NCBI GenBank assembly: GCA_019915135.1
Contig: JAHLMK010000006.1
Coordinates: forward strand, 2,542,001 to 2,606,000
Source of the DNA: Strobilurus pachycystidiatus
Lineage: Eukaryota; Basidiomycota; Agaricomycetes; Agaricales; Physalacriaceae
Length of the DNA stretch: 64,000 nucleotides
Direction: 5' to 3'
Under the pieces are notes generated by a model. It was not told the origin of the DNA and ran no database searches. It was given only the letters and a program-made list of their open reading frames with translations. A program made the translations under genes and the position numbers. The first letter of the stretch is position 1, and the number at the start of each line of letters is the position of its first letter. Positions 23,915-35,649 of the stretch are shown here, one piece after another.

Positions 23915-24434
23915 CAGTACCAAACCCCGAAGCGAAATTGGGGGGGAAGCGAAACAGTCGCTTTCACACCATTTGATGTTCCATAAAACTGAGTATAATG
24001 CTTTGTCGTGCTGCCAAATGAATGCCCTAAAAATGTTCCATCTTAAAGTCCTCATCCGAGGATTATTATCAAAGTTTTTGTTGTTTGCGTGCACAGCCAC
24101 ACACAATCTCAACCTCAAATTGTGGGTCAAATACACTGTATTCCGAGTCGGTGTTTCCATGATATGAGGGGTTCATGAGGTCTCTGAAACTCATATTGAA
24201 GTCTCTGTGGTCGTCACATGCTGCCAAGTAGCCTAATTTCGCTTCCCCGTTTGGCTGAGCCAAAAATGCGCCGCACTCCTGACTTGTCTGCTAGCAGATA
24301 GTCCCAAATCACCTCAGATTATTACCTATTGCATGATGTGGCATCCGATAAGCAAAAGAAATCGGCCAAAACCCTCAAGAATCTAACATGAAAACACGGT
24401 CTGTTAAGTCGTTTCGCTTCTCCGTTTGGTACTG
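23915..24434. mobile_element. Foldback (MITE-like) element with CAGTACCAAAC ends
   Basis: The left end CAGTACCAAACCCCGAAGCGAAA and the inverted right end (CAGTACCAAACGGAGAAGCGAAA when reverse-complemented) match over about 22 bp. A clear 8-bp target duplication is not visible. The interior is AT-richer, has an additional gaagcgaaa motif, and codes for nothing recognisable. The end motif is compatible with a hAT-type MITE, by inference. Confidence 0.6.
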
Positions 24435-24539
24435 TATTAGGTACCCCCACAACCGCCTTTTCCGCCGCCAATTTCAAGACATGTCGCGTCCACTAGCGCA
24501 TTACCTGCCGCCACCAGGCATCCCAAACCCGCTCAACCG

Positions 24540-24655
24540 ACCGACACTCTACCGGCCCGGGAGGTGAACGTCTCGGAGCCCACATCTCTCCGCGCCGAGC
24601 GGGATTTCTTCCCTGCCCTGTACACGGCACAGAGCGCATACTGCAGTGGGGGGTT
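24540..24655 (+). pseudogene. Relic of the coiled-coil exon of the chromodomain-like gene
   Basis: The plus strand here encodes LRAERDFFPALYTAQSAY, closely matching SARTERDFFHAQYTAQSAY encoded on the minus strand at about 31500-31450 in the gene at 29673-34586. No start, splice context or further exons surround it, so this is a fragment of a related copy. Confidence 0.6.
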
Positions 24656-25809
24656 GTAGCACGGGATAGAGTAGAGACGCGGACTTCTAGCGTAGATTCC
24701 TAGGTTAAGGTTATCATCTTTTATCACATACAATCATCATTGTTTGCTCTCTGGCAACTCTAGTAACGTATACAACGTCGCTGAGGGTGGAGAATGGCTC
24801 GGAGGCAGAATGGGGTTCTTGGAAGGACGTACGTGCACGTTTACCGGCTTCACTCTTGCTTGAGTTGAATGTGGTCTTGGTGTCGAACACTTGGGACTAT
24901 TCAGACTCTGTTCATCCCTCCTTGTTCCACTTTCATTTCTTCCAGTCCTTTTTCATTCTTCCATTACATCCCCGCTTCCATTTTCAACAAAATTCTTTGT
25001 GTTCATTACCGCACTTGCGCTAATTACCCAACCTCCAGGTATCTGGAGGAATTGACCTCATCCGATAGACGGCTCAAGGAGCGGCTGAGGGGCGTGTTGC
25101 ACTGTTGAACTTGCAATAGGTATTAGGGAGTGTACAATGGAGCATGCTTCTAAGTAGCGCAAGATGGAGAGGCCAAGAAGAGAGAATGTGGGGCTTGGGC
25201 TTTAGTGGGTGGATGCTGGTAGGCAACATCAAAAATGCAGGTGTGTACCGCTGTCCTGCTGTTGCGGGTGTGCAAAGCCATAGATAGCAGGAGGGGTGTT
25301 CAGTGTTATCTAAAGAGTACTGGCATCAGTAAACAGAGACAGCAATACTGTCAAAATAAAATGGAGAAATAATGTATACCTGCCTTGTGCAGCCAAGGTA
25401 CAGATATCTGCCCATCTCAGTACACTCTACACACTACACCGGAGGTCACTCACGGCTGGAATGTTACACATCCAATGCTCGCTACCCAGCGCCCATTCAT
25501 TGACCCAATCCTGCTCACCTGACCTGCTGCAAGCTTTGAGCCCGGTCCCGCTACTTTTGATGGCTGCTCACGGGCAGTTTACGGGTTCCATTGTGCATTA
25601 AGATAAATTTGGAAATACTTGTATTACAATAACTAGACTAATGAAGACACATGTACAAGTGAATCAATCTTGTTTGTCTTTTGTTACAGTGTAAAATTGT
25701 AAGATCTGCATGATTTGTGTATGAAGTAATAATCCAACACCAACTCAACATGAGCTTTGTGTGTTATCAACAGCTGAACAGTTTTCACATACTATTTGTT
25801 GGGTGGCTC
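24656..25809. other. Intergenic downstream of NLR paralogue 2, no supported gene
   Basis: Only short frames. About 25680-25780 still resembles the 3' coding end of NLR paralogue 1 beyond the present stop of paralogue 2. Confidence 0.5.
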
Positions 25810-28800
25810 TCAATATTCCTCTCCCAGATTCTTTGTTGTGGCCAGTAGAGTGACACCATGAAGCCCTCTTATTGTGCTTATATCAGCGCCATGATCAATT
25901 AGAATTTGGACAATATCCATTTTTTCTTCATAAATGGCTGCCTGTAACGCATTTCCAGAAATACCACATTGAGCATTGACATCAGCGCCGTGGCTAAGGA
26001 GGGTTTGGACAACAGTGGCATGTTCACTATAAGCGGCAGCCTGCAATGCATTCCCAAGATGTCCCCCTCGAGCATTGATATCAGCACCATGCTCAAGTAG
26101 AATTTGGACAACGGCAAGATGACCATAATAAGATGCAGCTTGTAAGGCATTCCCATATTCACCATCTTGAGCATTGACATTGGCACCATGGACAAGGAGA
26201 ATTTGAACAATGGTGGCATGGTCATCAAAAGATGCAGTCTGCAATACATTTCCATATCTCCCACCCTGAACATTGACCTTGACACCTTGGTCAAGAAAAG
26301 TTTTGACGACATTGGAATATCCACCAGAAGCAGCAGCTTTCAATGCATTCCCATATTCACCACCTTGAGCATTAACATCAGCGCCATGACCAAGAAGGAT
26401 TTGAACAATAGTGACATGTCCATTGTAAGCAGCAGCCTGCAAAGCATGCCCATATTTACCACTTTGAGCATTGATATTAGTACCGTGGCCAAGGAGCATT
26501 TGAACAATAGTGACATCTCCATTATAAGCAGCAGTCTGCAATGCATTCCCATATCTACCACCTTGAGCATTGACATCAGCGCTATGGTGCAAAAAAAGAC
26601 TGACAATGTTATTGCTGTTACTGTTAGAGGCAGAGATGAGAGCAGCATTGAGTATGTCCTGTCTGATTGAACCAGCTGCAATTATGGAATAGACTATATT
26701 TTGCTGCTTATTGTATGCCGCATACTGTAAGAGTGAAAATTCATGATATTCACCCAATACATTATAGTGGGTATGAAGCCAAAACTGGCAGCGGTACTGA
26801 CGCCAAGCATGCCACTGTGGACTTTGAGGTGTCATGAGTAAATTTGCCAATTCCAGTGTATTTAGTTGAATTTCACTGAGATTAAGATGCTTCAACCAAT
26901 AACGTGCAGAATAAGTCACAAGTCTGAATTTAGCTTTTATAACTGAAATTTGCGTAATGTTACTCCACTCCCCTGTTTTGAAGTAGCAGAGCTGTGCAAG
27001 ACATGTGTGGGCAATCATATCATGACCGGATGATGGCTGAATGCTATATTGCCTTGCAAGATTAGTAGCTCCAGCTGTAAGATAGTCACGAACAGATGAG
27101 TGAGCCAGTTGAACCTAATGGGTGATAATCTAGTCAGTTTTCAATTCATACATGGTAAACAAAATTACGCACAATATCTCTTTTCTCATTCCAAACATTC
27201 TTCTCAATGACAATGACAACAAGACTTGATAGTTGTTGTGTCAACAGCATTCTATTTTGAGTTTGCAAGGTAGCATCAAATTGCCACATAGGAGCTGATG
27301 TGTCAAATGCAAGTGCAGCATCATTCAATTCATCAATAGTGATGGGTTCAAGAGAGAGACACAACCATTGAAGAGCTCGATGCAACACTAGGTCATAGTC
27401 ATTGGTGTCGTGTGAGAGAATGCGGTCATAAAGTGCATTCAAATCTTGAGGTAACTGTGAGAGAGCCGTAGCCAATTCCTTTTGATTACGACACTTCTCT
27501 AGCTCGCAAAGCAAGCAAGCAACAAAGCGAAACCTGTGAGAAGATGAAAAAAATATATAATCAATAATCAAGAACTTACATGCCTGCTCCACGTTTCATA
27601 AGAGTTGTCATGATCTTCTGCTTCTGCTCTAGTTCCCAATGCATCAGGACATCATTTGTCTGTAGCTGGTTGGCAATGAAGACAGCTATGTCATCTCTCA
27701 CACAGATTTCAACATTCATATCAATTTGTTTGGAGAGGAAAGGAAGATGGTCTGTGAAGGGATTGCGTAGCTGGCTTGTCATCAAGAAATGCAACTTTGT
27801 GCCTTGCCACTGATGCACTAGCTTGACAAAGTCAAGCAGACGCTGATGCTCCGATGGGATACACTCATCCAGCGCATCCAGGATGATGTATGTATCAGGA
27901 AGGTCCTGGAGAACTTTTTCCAGCATCTCAAGGATGACGTTGTGTGTAGGAGAGATTTGGCCACCACGACCAGCAACATGGTAGTAATCACTTATAATGC
28001 GATGAGGAATAGGAGTGTACCGCGACAGCTGGTAGAGAAGGGACCGGATGGCTGGGTTCAAGCGGTCCTTGCTGCCATCGGAATCATTGACACTGAAGTA
28101 GAAGAATGCCAATGGAATACTTTTATCAACGTCAATGTTGTCAATGACGCTTGAGCTGGTGAAGAAGGAATTAGTAACATTGAAGCCACCTGAAACCTCT
28201 TTACTACCTGAGGACTGTCTTTCCCGTGCCCGCTATAACAACAGTTAGCCACGGTGTGTAACTTATGTTGAGCAACATACAGTTCCCTGATATCCATAAC
28301 AAGGACCCCGGAGTCTTCTTCCATTCAAGGAAGCGTTGATCATGCAGGACAAGCCATTCACCAGTGCTCTCCATCCGTGCCTCTCGAGCCCGGGTGAGGT
28401 TGGAACGCCCATTGGGGGGACTTTCCAGCCAATTGAAGATATCAGTGTCCACGCTGGATGACAAAGTCAAAAATGAGCAGGCAAGAGATCAGAGGCTGCC
28501 ACTCACACACGGCCATGCAGATAGTCCACCTTCACTATGCACTTGAGCTCGCATTTCATCTTGAGTGATGGCAGATCAGAAATGAAAATCACCAAACTGA
28601 TTGGTCACATACCTGGAGACGATCTCGATACCCGTCCATTTCCTTGTCCAGTGAGTTGAAATCGGCACTGAACTTGTCGTGGCCAGTGCCCTTCATAAAC
28701 TTGCTGTGTTCCTTGTATCGTTTGACGTAGTCGGTCACATTGTCGAGCAGTCTTTGGGATGTCAGACACCTCTAAGCGTCGTATGGGATGGCAGGCTTAC

Positions 28801-29329
28801 TCCTTGTAACCGAGCAGGTCAGCCTTGAGATCGTCCAGCAAAGCCGATCGACTAGTGGTTTTCACTTGTTCAAGCACCGGCGCAATCGTGTTCCAGATGT
28901 CTTGGGATTTTCTGACCAGTTGCGCTACCTGTTCCTGATCCGCCGTGTAATTCTAGGCGTTATATCCATGACTATCGTGACACATACAGGATTTTCACGA
29001 ACCTTGTATGTCTCGAGTAGCTTTCTCATCGCCATCACCACAGGTCCCACCCAGGGAACGTTTTGCACGACCAGTCCCACCTGATCGAGCGCCCCGAGGA
29101 TGATTTCACCGTTAGAGAGGACCGTATCGACCAACTGGGGCTTATCAGGTCGAACGCCCGGCGAGGACGATTTCCCGGGGTCTACAGCAGCACCGGCGGT
29201 TGCTTCCGACTCGTGGTCGCTTCCCGAGTGCCTGCGAGAAGGCCCATGGTTTGCTGGGTTCCCAGACGCGGAGGTGCGGCGGAGACTGCGAGGAGTGAAC
29301 TGTTTGCGGATGGCCTTGAGTTTATGCAT
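25810..29329 (-). CDS. NLR-type STAND protein: N-terminal helical domain, NACHT, ankyrin repeats (paralogue 2)
   Basis: Nine minus-strand exons at positions equivalent to paralogue 1: 29329-29003, 28952-28801, 28769-28613, 28559-28507, 28453-28281, 28232-28208, 28155-27580, 27533-27173, 27114-25810. Phases close, giving about 1042 residues. The donor after 29003 (GTTCGT), the acceptor at 28769 and the donor after 27173 are the weak points. P-loop WISGNSGTGKTVL is again split with a 25-nt middle exon; Walker B is TYIILDALDEC; the NACHT exon of 576 nt has the same length in both genes. The last exon encodes roughly nine ankyrin repeats that resemble each other unusually closely. It ends at TGA 25812-25810, before a homologous tail that paralogue 1 still translates. 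The likely role is non-self sensing (inferred from the family). Confidence 0.88.
25935..26620 (-). repeat. 99-bp coding repeats (ankyrin units) with high internal similarity
   Basis: Units of 33 codons recur with cores such as GNALQAAAYNGHVTIVQILLGHGADVNA-like variants. Neighbouring units share long identical nucleotide runs (gcattcccatattcac, gtgacatgtccatt). Confidence 0.8.
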
Positions 29330-29672
29330 GGACGTTGGGAGGAAGAATGAGGTTTGCGTGTGAACGGTACAGTAACATCCCGTCAATCGAAGGCGGTGCC
29401 AGATTCCCGCGCTGTCGCTCGGTCTTCACACGAAATGGTGTGCGAACAGCTACTAGGCAGGCATCGTATACTTAATCGGCCCATGTGATAGATGTCGATA
29501 AGTGGTGTGCTAACAGCTAAGTACGCAGGAATCCTATACTTGGCCGGCCCGCGATGTATTACGGCGCATTGTACTATATACCGGGTTGTTCTCCAATCAC
29601 TGTGAGTCAATTATCATCGAGTGAGATGTACGCTGCCGAATCCTCGGATGGCCATTCTCCACACCCCCCAGG
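29330..29672. other. Intergenic between NLR paralogue 2 and the chromodomain-like gene
   Basis: 343 bp between the start of the NLR gene and the stop of the upstream-lying gene on the same strand. A short duplicated motif, aagt-tgtgctaacagct, occurs near 29440 and 29500. It presumably holds the NLR promoter. Confidence 0.5.
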
Positions 29673-32600
29673 CTATGCTCCTCGTCTCTTTCCCGTACTG
29701 GCATCGTTCCCCTCATCTCCGCCCCAGTCCTCCTTCCCTCCCTCTTGCATATGATCCCCACCTCTCTCGGATTGACTCTCCAACCTGCGTACTCTTGCTC
29801 TCAGCGCTTCGACTTCCGAGTCCCTCTCCCTCTCGCGTTCCTCCCGCCCGCCCAACATCGCAACGACTCCCCTCCACCGCTCCACGTCCTCCTCGAGCCA
29901 CTTGATGCGCCCTTCAAGCGTCCGCCGGGCGTCCGCGCCGTCGATTATCTGCAAGGTGCGTGGTAAGCATCAGACTGCAAGGTCAAGTATGGGATGGGAG
30001 CCGGAACCGTGACAGAGAGCGGGAAGGGAACAACGAAACCAAAACATTCAAAACGCACCTGCTTCTCCAAAACGCCGTTCTTTCCCTTCAATTCCGCATT
30101 TTCTACCATCAATGTCGTGACTTTCGCAGTTTGCGCTGTAAGTCGCTCGCACTCCGTTGCGGGCACAGGATGCGGTAATGACATCGGGACCGTGCTGGCG
30201 GTTGATGGCAGACTCGGAGGCGGATTCGGATTGGGGACCTAACAGCAATCGTATCAGCGCCCAAATCACGATACATGTTGAATTGAAGAACTCCCCACCT
30301 CCTGAGAAGATTGCAGCTTCGTATCCGCATCCCCATTCTATCGAGAAAATTGAAGACTAACCACAAGCAGCCAAAGAGAGATACGGACCGTCGACTTCCT
30401 TGTCTCCATCTCCACGTCCATATCCTGCGCTTCCACCCGCCTCGCCCCCTCGACCGGGTTCTGCGACTCGCTGGTTTCCATGCGGGAGTCTCGTTCGAGT
30501 TCGGGAGCCTCGAGCGGACTCGGAGCAGCGGGATGCGGATCGGGCTCGTTCATCCTCGCAGTCTTCCTCCTCCCTACCTCATCCTGGATATCCACCACCT
30601 CCGATTCTTGATATGAGGTCGTTAATAGCCCACAAAGCGCCAACCCCCTTCTCAGCACTTCAGGGTCGATACTGGCTGCCCACCTTGCTTCTTCTTCTTC
30701 TCCACTGTCCTCCTCTTCTTCCTCGTTGTTCTCTTCCGTCTCCTCGTCCTCTTCCGGCACCTCGTCCGCTTCTGTCTCCTCGTCCTCCTCGACCCGCGGC
30801 CGAAGAGCAGTCTTCCTCGCAGGGGCGCGCGCTGCAAGCTGCTTACGAGGCCCCCTCCCGCCAGTACTCTTCCTCGCAATCGGCGCCTTCGTCCTCACCC
30901 TCACCCTCTCATCCCCGCCATCCGCCTCAACCAAGGGTTCTCGTGGCGCTTTGTCCCGGGCGTTCCACACCTCAACCAGATCTGGCGTCACATCCCATGT
31001 GGGCACCCAGCTCGGCTCCCAAGGCTCCCCAGTTTCTGAAAAGGTGGGTGCGTCAATGGACAGGGAGGTCGAAAAGGGAGATAGGTGAATGAAAGGGTAA
31101 ATGCGATGGAGACGAAACGAACAAACAAAACGAGTCGGCACTCACCAGGGTCCACACCATCCCACCTTACTCTATAACGCCCGTGTTCTTCCGCCATGAT
31201 CTCAGTCACAGCCCACGACACCTCATCGTCGTCTGGTCTTGGATAAAAGGTCCGCGCAAACACTTGGTGTACCTGCGAATGAGACGAGGCATAAGCACAC
31301 AGATACGGAAGAACAAAACAAAACGAAACTCAAGAGAGCAGAAACGAATTGGAGTGTCACTAAGAACAGAACATACCTGCGCTTCCAAAACACTGTTCCT
31401 CTCCTTCAACTCAGCATTACTCGCTCTCAACTTGGTGGCGTATGCACTCTGCGCCGTATATTGAGCGTGGAAGAAGTCGCGTTCGGTGCGTGCTGATTGG
31501 AGCGCGGTGCGTAGGGCGGCAAGTTCATCGGAATCGGTATGGGTCGACTGGGGAGCCGGTACCGTGCTCATGACTCTACTCGTTGACGGAACAGGCGGGG
31601 TGGCTGCCGGGACCTGATCACATCAGCACCCTCACTCAACAAAAAAATCAAACTAACCTCCTCCCTAAAGACCATCTTCGCATCGATATCTCCAGCCTAT
31701 AAACACGAGTCAGCGCACCAACAAGGAAAAGTCGAATAGTGTAAAACGTACCTTGTCTCGTTCTCGTTGCAGATTTACGTCCTTGTCTTCTGTTGGCGAG
31801 TTGGTCTTCTCTCCTCGCGCTGCCTGCCTATCCTCGTCCATCTGCAAGTCCTGCATACTCGTTTCCTCTTCCATCCGAGGCGCCTCCATACCCACCATGG
31901 GAGAACTTTCCTCGTCGACGTCGTCTCGCTCCTGTCCATGAGATTGAGATTGGACGACGGCGATTTGAGGATCACGGTGATTGGGCATGGCTGATGCGAC
32001 GGCTTCAAGGGGTGCAGACTTCCGTCGTATAGTTGGCGTACGAGCAGCAAGTGTGGTGAATGCTCGCCGGGCAGTCGGTGTAGCCAACCTCTGTGCCGGG
32101 GCAGGCGTAGCAGACTTGGTCGCCACAGCCGGATGCGGTGGTTGTTGCTGGACACGCGGCGCAGCTCTCTTCCGCGGCTCAGGCTGGTACTCGTCGTCGT
32201 CGTCCTCTTCCGACGATGACGACGACGACGACGTTGCCGGATCCACGCAGCCAGACGACTTCAACGCGGCCGAAGGATTCCACGGCGGCCTCCCGGGTCC
32301 AGAAGTCTTGCGCGCAACTGTGTTCGTCCTTTGCTTGGCACCCTTCATCACCCGCATCGGCCCCCCCACCCTCCGAGCTTCCTCTCCCCGCGTGTTTGCC
32401 CCGTCGACCGGGAGCTTCATCCCCCCACCCTCAATCTCATCTCCCCCGGCCTCCCCCTCACGTGCCCCACCTTTTCCGCCAGCGGAGAAAGCTACCCTCC
32501 CCCGGGAGCCTTCCTCCCCCTCCCGCCTCTTTTGGGATCCGGCCGGGCTCCCCCACACGTAGCTGCCATCCGCAGCCCTCAGCGCAGGCTCGCCGTGATA

Positions 32601-34586
32601 CGCGCGCTGTTCATCGAATGGCCTCGGGTTATGCCCAGGCCCCTGCAAGTCGCGCCACTGCTTCTTGTCCACCGTCCCAGCCCAATCTGCGTCCGTCGCC
32701 TGCCCGAGACTCCCATCGGCAAACACCGAACACGGTGTCAACTCGTAGATGTCCTTCTGCCAGTATGCCGCCCAGCCAGGCGCTGTGCGCCACTTGCCCG
32801 TATGCACACACACATTCTTCGTGTTCGTGCTCTGCTCATGACGGTGCTTGAACCACGGGAGGGCGCGCAGCAGATCGTCCACGGTCGCGGGCTGCATCGC
32901 CGCATCCCCGTATATGCCAAAGTTTGGGCACGTCGCATTGCAGTGGGTGTGGAGATTCTTCTTCGACCTCGCGTGGTGGGGCTTGGCCACATGGTCGCTC
33001 TTCTTTGAGCCGCCCGCCGGGAACAGGTAGCAGCCTGGCGCAGTGCGTTTGTGATAGTGCGGACAAGTGTGCCCACACCTGAACCAGGCGTTCGGCTCCG
33101 GCAGTGACAAAGACGCGGACGCTCGAATCCCATCCCGCCTCGAGATCGGGGGATCCGCTTTGGACGTGGATGTCGAGGTGAGATTGAGTTGCGACGACCT
33201 AGGCGCGCCGTTGGAGCTCGACGCCGTAGCGGTGATTGTGCATGTCGACGCGTCAGTAGCCAGACTGGAGCTCGACGCAGCAGGAACGAGATTGGAATTT
33301 GACGACGTGGTGCCGAGTTCGGCGCTCGACCTGGTAGAAGTGATCGATGCAAGAACGTCGGCGTGGGTCAACCGCGGGCCAACGTTCCCTTGCAGTCTAA
33401 TATTCGCCGGTGTCGGCATGAAGTAACCTGCAAGGAAAGAACGCTCCATGTAAGACACATCGACAATCAAAGGAAAAGCCACACACCGTTCTCGAAAGCT
33501 CTCCACTGCTTCACCTTCGTCTTCGTCTTCCTCTCCCTGTCCTCATCACCAGCCCTCTTCCTCTTCTTCCCATCATCCTGCTTGACTTGGTTATCGCATC
33601 TGGTCGCCTCGTAATGGTCCGAATGTCCTTTACGCACTATCAGCACCCCGGAAGCAGAGATAGAGATAGTTGGATGGGTGCGGTGCGTTTGCGCGGGTCC
33701 CAAGATCAAAGAATGCAAACGACACGCACCTTCCTTGCGCCTCCACTCTTCGACCAAATCTGGCGGTACGTCGCACTTGGGTACCCAACTCGGCTTCCAC
33801 GCTTCGCCCGTCTCTGGACAGAGAAAACAAATCAGTAAAGAACAAAGAAGGGAATGGGAACAAAAGGTGCGAGAAGGAATAGATGTGCTACGCCGAGGAA
33901 CGAATCGAACGAGATGCCTGAGATGGTATCGTCGGAGTTTCTCTCAAGACGACACAAATGCGTGAACAAGCACTCACCAGGATCTACACCCGCCCTCATC
34001 ACCCCATACTCCCCGTCCTTCTCCGCTATGATCTCAGTCACGCCGGCGTCGGAGAATTTCTGCGTCTGTGCCTGGGATTAGTTGGGTTGAGAGAAGTGGG
34101 GTGTGGGGAAGAGAACGGGGTTGGGATGATGGGCAGAAAGGAGGGATTGTAGATTTCGATGGCCGAGTGGGAGGATAGTGCAGAGAGAGTAGAACAGGGC
34201 GTGTGTGGATTACGGTCTGCGCGCGTGAAGGTGCGTAAGGGGTGTAACACGCACCCGACTCTGCGTCTGGTACGCGCCCAGCATCTTTCCCTCTGTCCTA
34301 TTACGCGTCGGGGTTCCGTCCTGTCTTACGTGCGTTCCCAAAGTCCAAAATGATAGTAAATTCCTAGTCTGCATCGTACGTCTGAGCACCCACATCGCCA
34401 CCACAAACCGCGACGCACCTGTTGTCCTCCCTTGTCGCCTAATTCATTCGTCTTCGTCAACGACGCAGCATAACCCAGAAATAGGAGCGCGTCAAAAGTT
34501 CGTGAGGTGTTGTCGGTCCCGGTGTAGAGACTGGAGAATCGAGATGATGGCCGTCCTCGTCCAACCTCGCTAGCGTGATGTAAACG
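29673..34586 (-). CDS. Chromodomain-like protein with internal duplication and a histone H3 tail-like segment (5' end truncated)
   Basis: Thirteen minus-strand exons join in phase: 34586-34419, 34320-34255, 34071-33978, 33813-33730, 33636-33487, 33427-31752, 31696-31658, 31613-31377, 31272-31146, 31035-30389, 30337-30299, 30238-30059, 29948-29673; at least 1260 codons. Two chromodomain-like units are seen: VTEIIAEKDGEYGV...TGEAWKPSWVPKCDVPPDLVEEW (exons 3-4) and VTEIMAEEHGRYRVRW...TGEPWEPSWVPTWDVTPDLVEVW (exons 9-10). The 1676-nt exon 6 has Cys/His motifs (RCGHTCPHYH, HTHCNATCPNFG) and Ser- and basic-rich parts. Coiled coils follow in exons 8, 12 and 13. After the second chromodomain-like unit comes an H3 tail-like stretch, then a long acidic run. 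The frame meets TAG 34589-34587 exactly where foreign repeat DNA begins, so the start is lost. The donor GTCCGT after 30389 is atypical. A chromatin role is inferred. Confidence 0.75.
30806..30895 (-). other. Histone H3 N-terminal tail-like segment inside the chromodomain-like protein
   Basis: Encoded residues RTKAPI, then ARKSTGGRGPRKQLAARAP, then ARKTA align with H3 residues 2-29 with two single-residue insertions. Positions equivalent to H3 K4, K9, K18 and K27 are lysine; those equivalent to K14 and K23 are arginine. The segment lies about 40 residues after the end of the second chromodomain-like unit and before an acidic run. Confidence 0.85.
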
Positions 34587-34591
34587 CTAAT

Positions 34592-34762
34592 TTGTTGAGT
34601 TGACATGCGCGAGGTACGAGCGTGCGGCAACTTGAGGTCTTCGATCGGACCGGTGATGCGGTCATTCGCTTCTCTCTTTCTGACCGCCATCACGTCCGAC
34701 ACCGAAGCCGTGCTCACGACAGTCTCGAGCGCGCACACACTCGCTCGGGCTCGTTTAATTTT
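34592..34762. repeat. 171-bp dispersed segment, also at 40874-41044 and (first ~102 bp) 40362-40463
   Basis: Starting ttgttgagttgacatgcgcg and ending at tttaatttt, this segment is nearly identical to 40874-41044. A shorter copy sits in the other unit of the tandem duplication at 40 kb. Its left edge coincides with the loss of the reading frame of the chromodomain-like gene. Confidence 0.9.
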
Positions 34763-35640
34763 TACTCTGCTTTTGTGTTGATTTCACTGGCCACTTCGGT
34801 CCTGGCCCGGACGACAACAACTAGCGACTTCGACTAAATTTTCATCTGGCGACAACTCCAACACCGAAGAATTCTCTCCGAGGCCAACACACGTCTCGCG
34901 AGCCCCTCCAGCAGCCGCTTTCAGGAGAGAAATCGAATTCTGCCCGCCGACTTTTCCTCCACGCACCGACATATCCTAAGCACCGAGCACCGGGGACCAG
35001 ACAGACGTCACTCCCCCCGTCGCATTGTATCGACAGCACAGACCGCACCGGGACACGCTATACCATCTGCCCAAGCCCGAGAGACCGCACCCAAAGCTAT
35101 TGTTTGAGACTCCAGCGTACGTGTTTTGCTGACCGCTCTTCCGCCGTCGTACTAACTGAACTCTCATGTTTTGCCTTCGAGACACGAGAATCACTTGCTC
35201 ATGGCACTGAATGGCTGTGCGCTCTGGACACTGGGTTGCACCACATCTCGTCCTCGGCGTCCATGTCATCGTCTAGAAAATTGACGCCCTACTTAGTTCT
35301 GGGCAATCTGCCGACCTTCGTGCACGGTCTCGTTGGCCCCCACGTGTCCTAACGCGCTTTCCACTACTCCATCGTGTCAATGTAAATCCCCTCCAACACA
35401 GACCTTCCCATTTCTGAAACTACGCTCCGCACAAACTCAATCATACATCGCTTTCTTCCTCTCCCTTCCTCTTGCCGATGTCTACCACCGACTGTCTCTT
35501 AGCTCCAATCTCCTCTCCCTACCGTCTCCATTGTCCATTTGCCTTTCATTGTTCTGTCTACCGCCCCACATCCTCTTTTCCAACTTCGTCCCTTGCATCC
35601 CCTACTGCGTCAACAACTCGTCACTTCTGGACTGAACCTC
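34763..35640. other. No supported gene; pyrimidine-rich stretch
   Basis: About 35340-35640 is strongly C/T-rich on the plus strand and gives biased frames only. Confidence 0.5.
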
Positions 35641-35649
35641 TGCTTTGCT

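Noticed and set aside
30400..33426. Long plus-strand frames (Pro/Ser/Arg-rich, up to ~240 codons)
   Set aside because: They are antisense shadows of the chromodomain-like gene; the minus strand has consistent exons, introns and domains.
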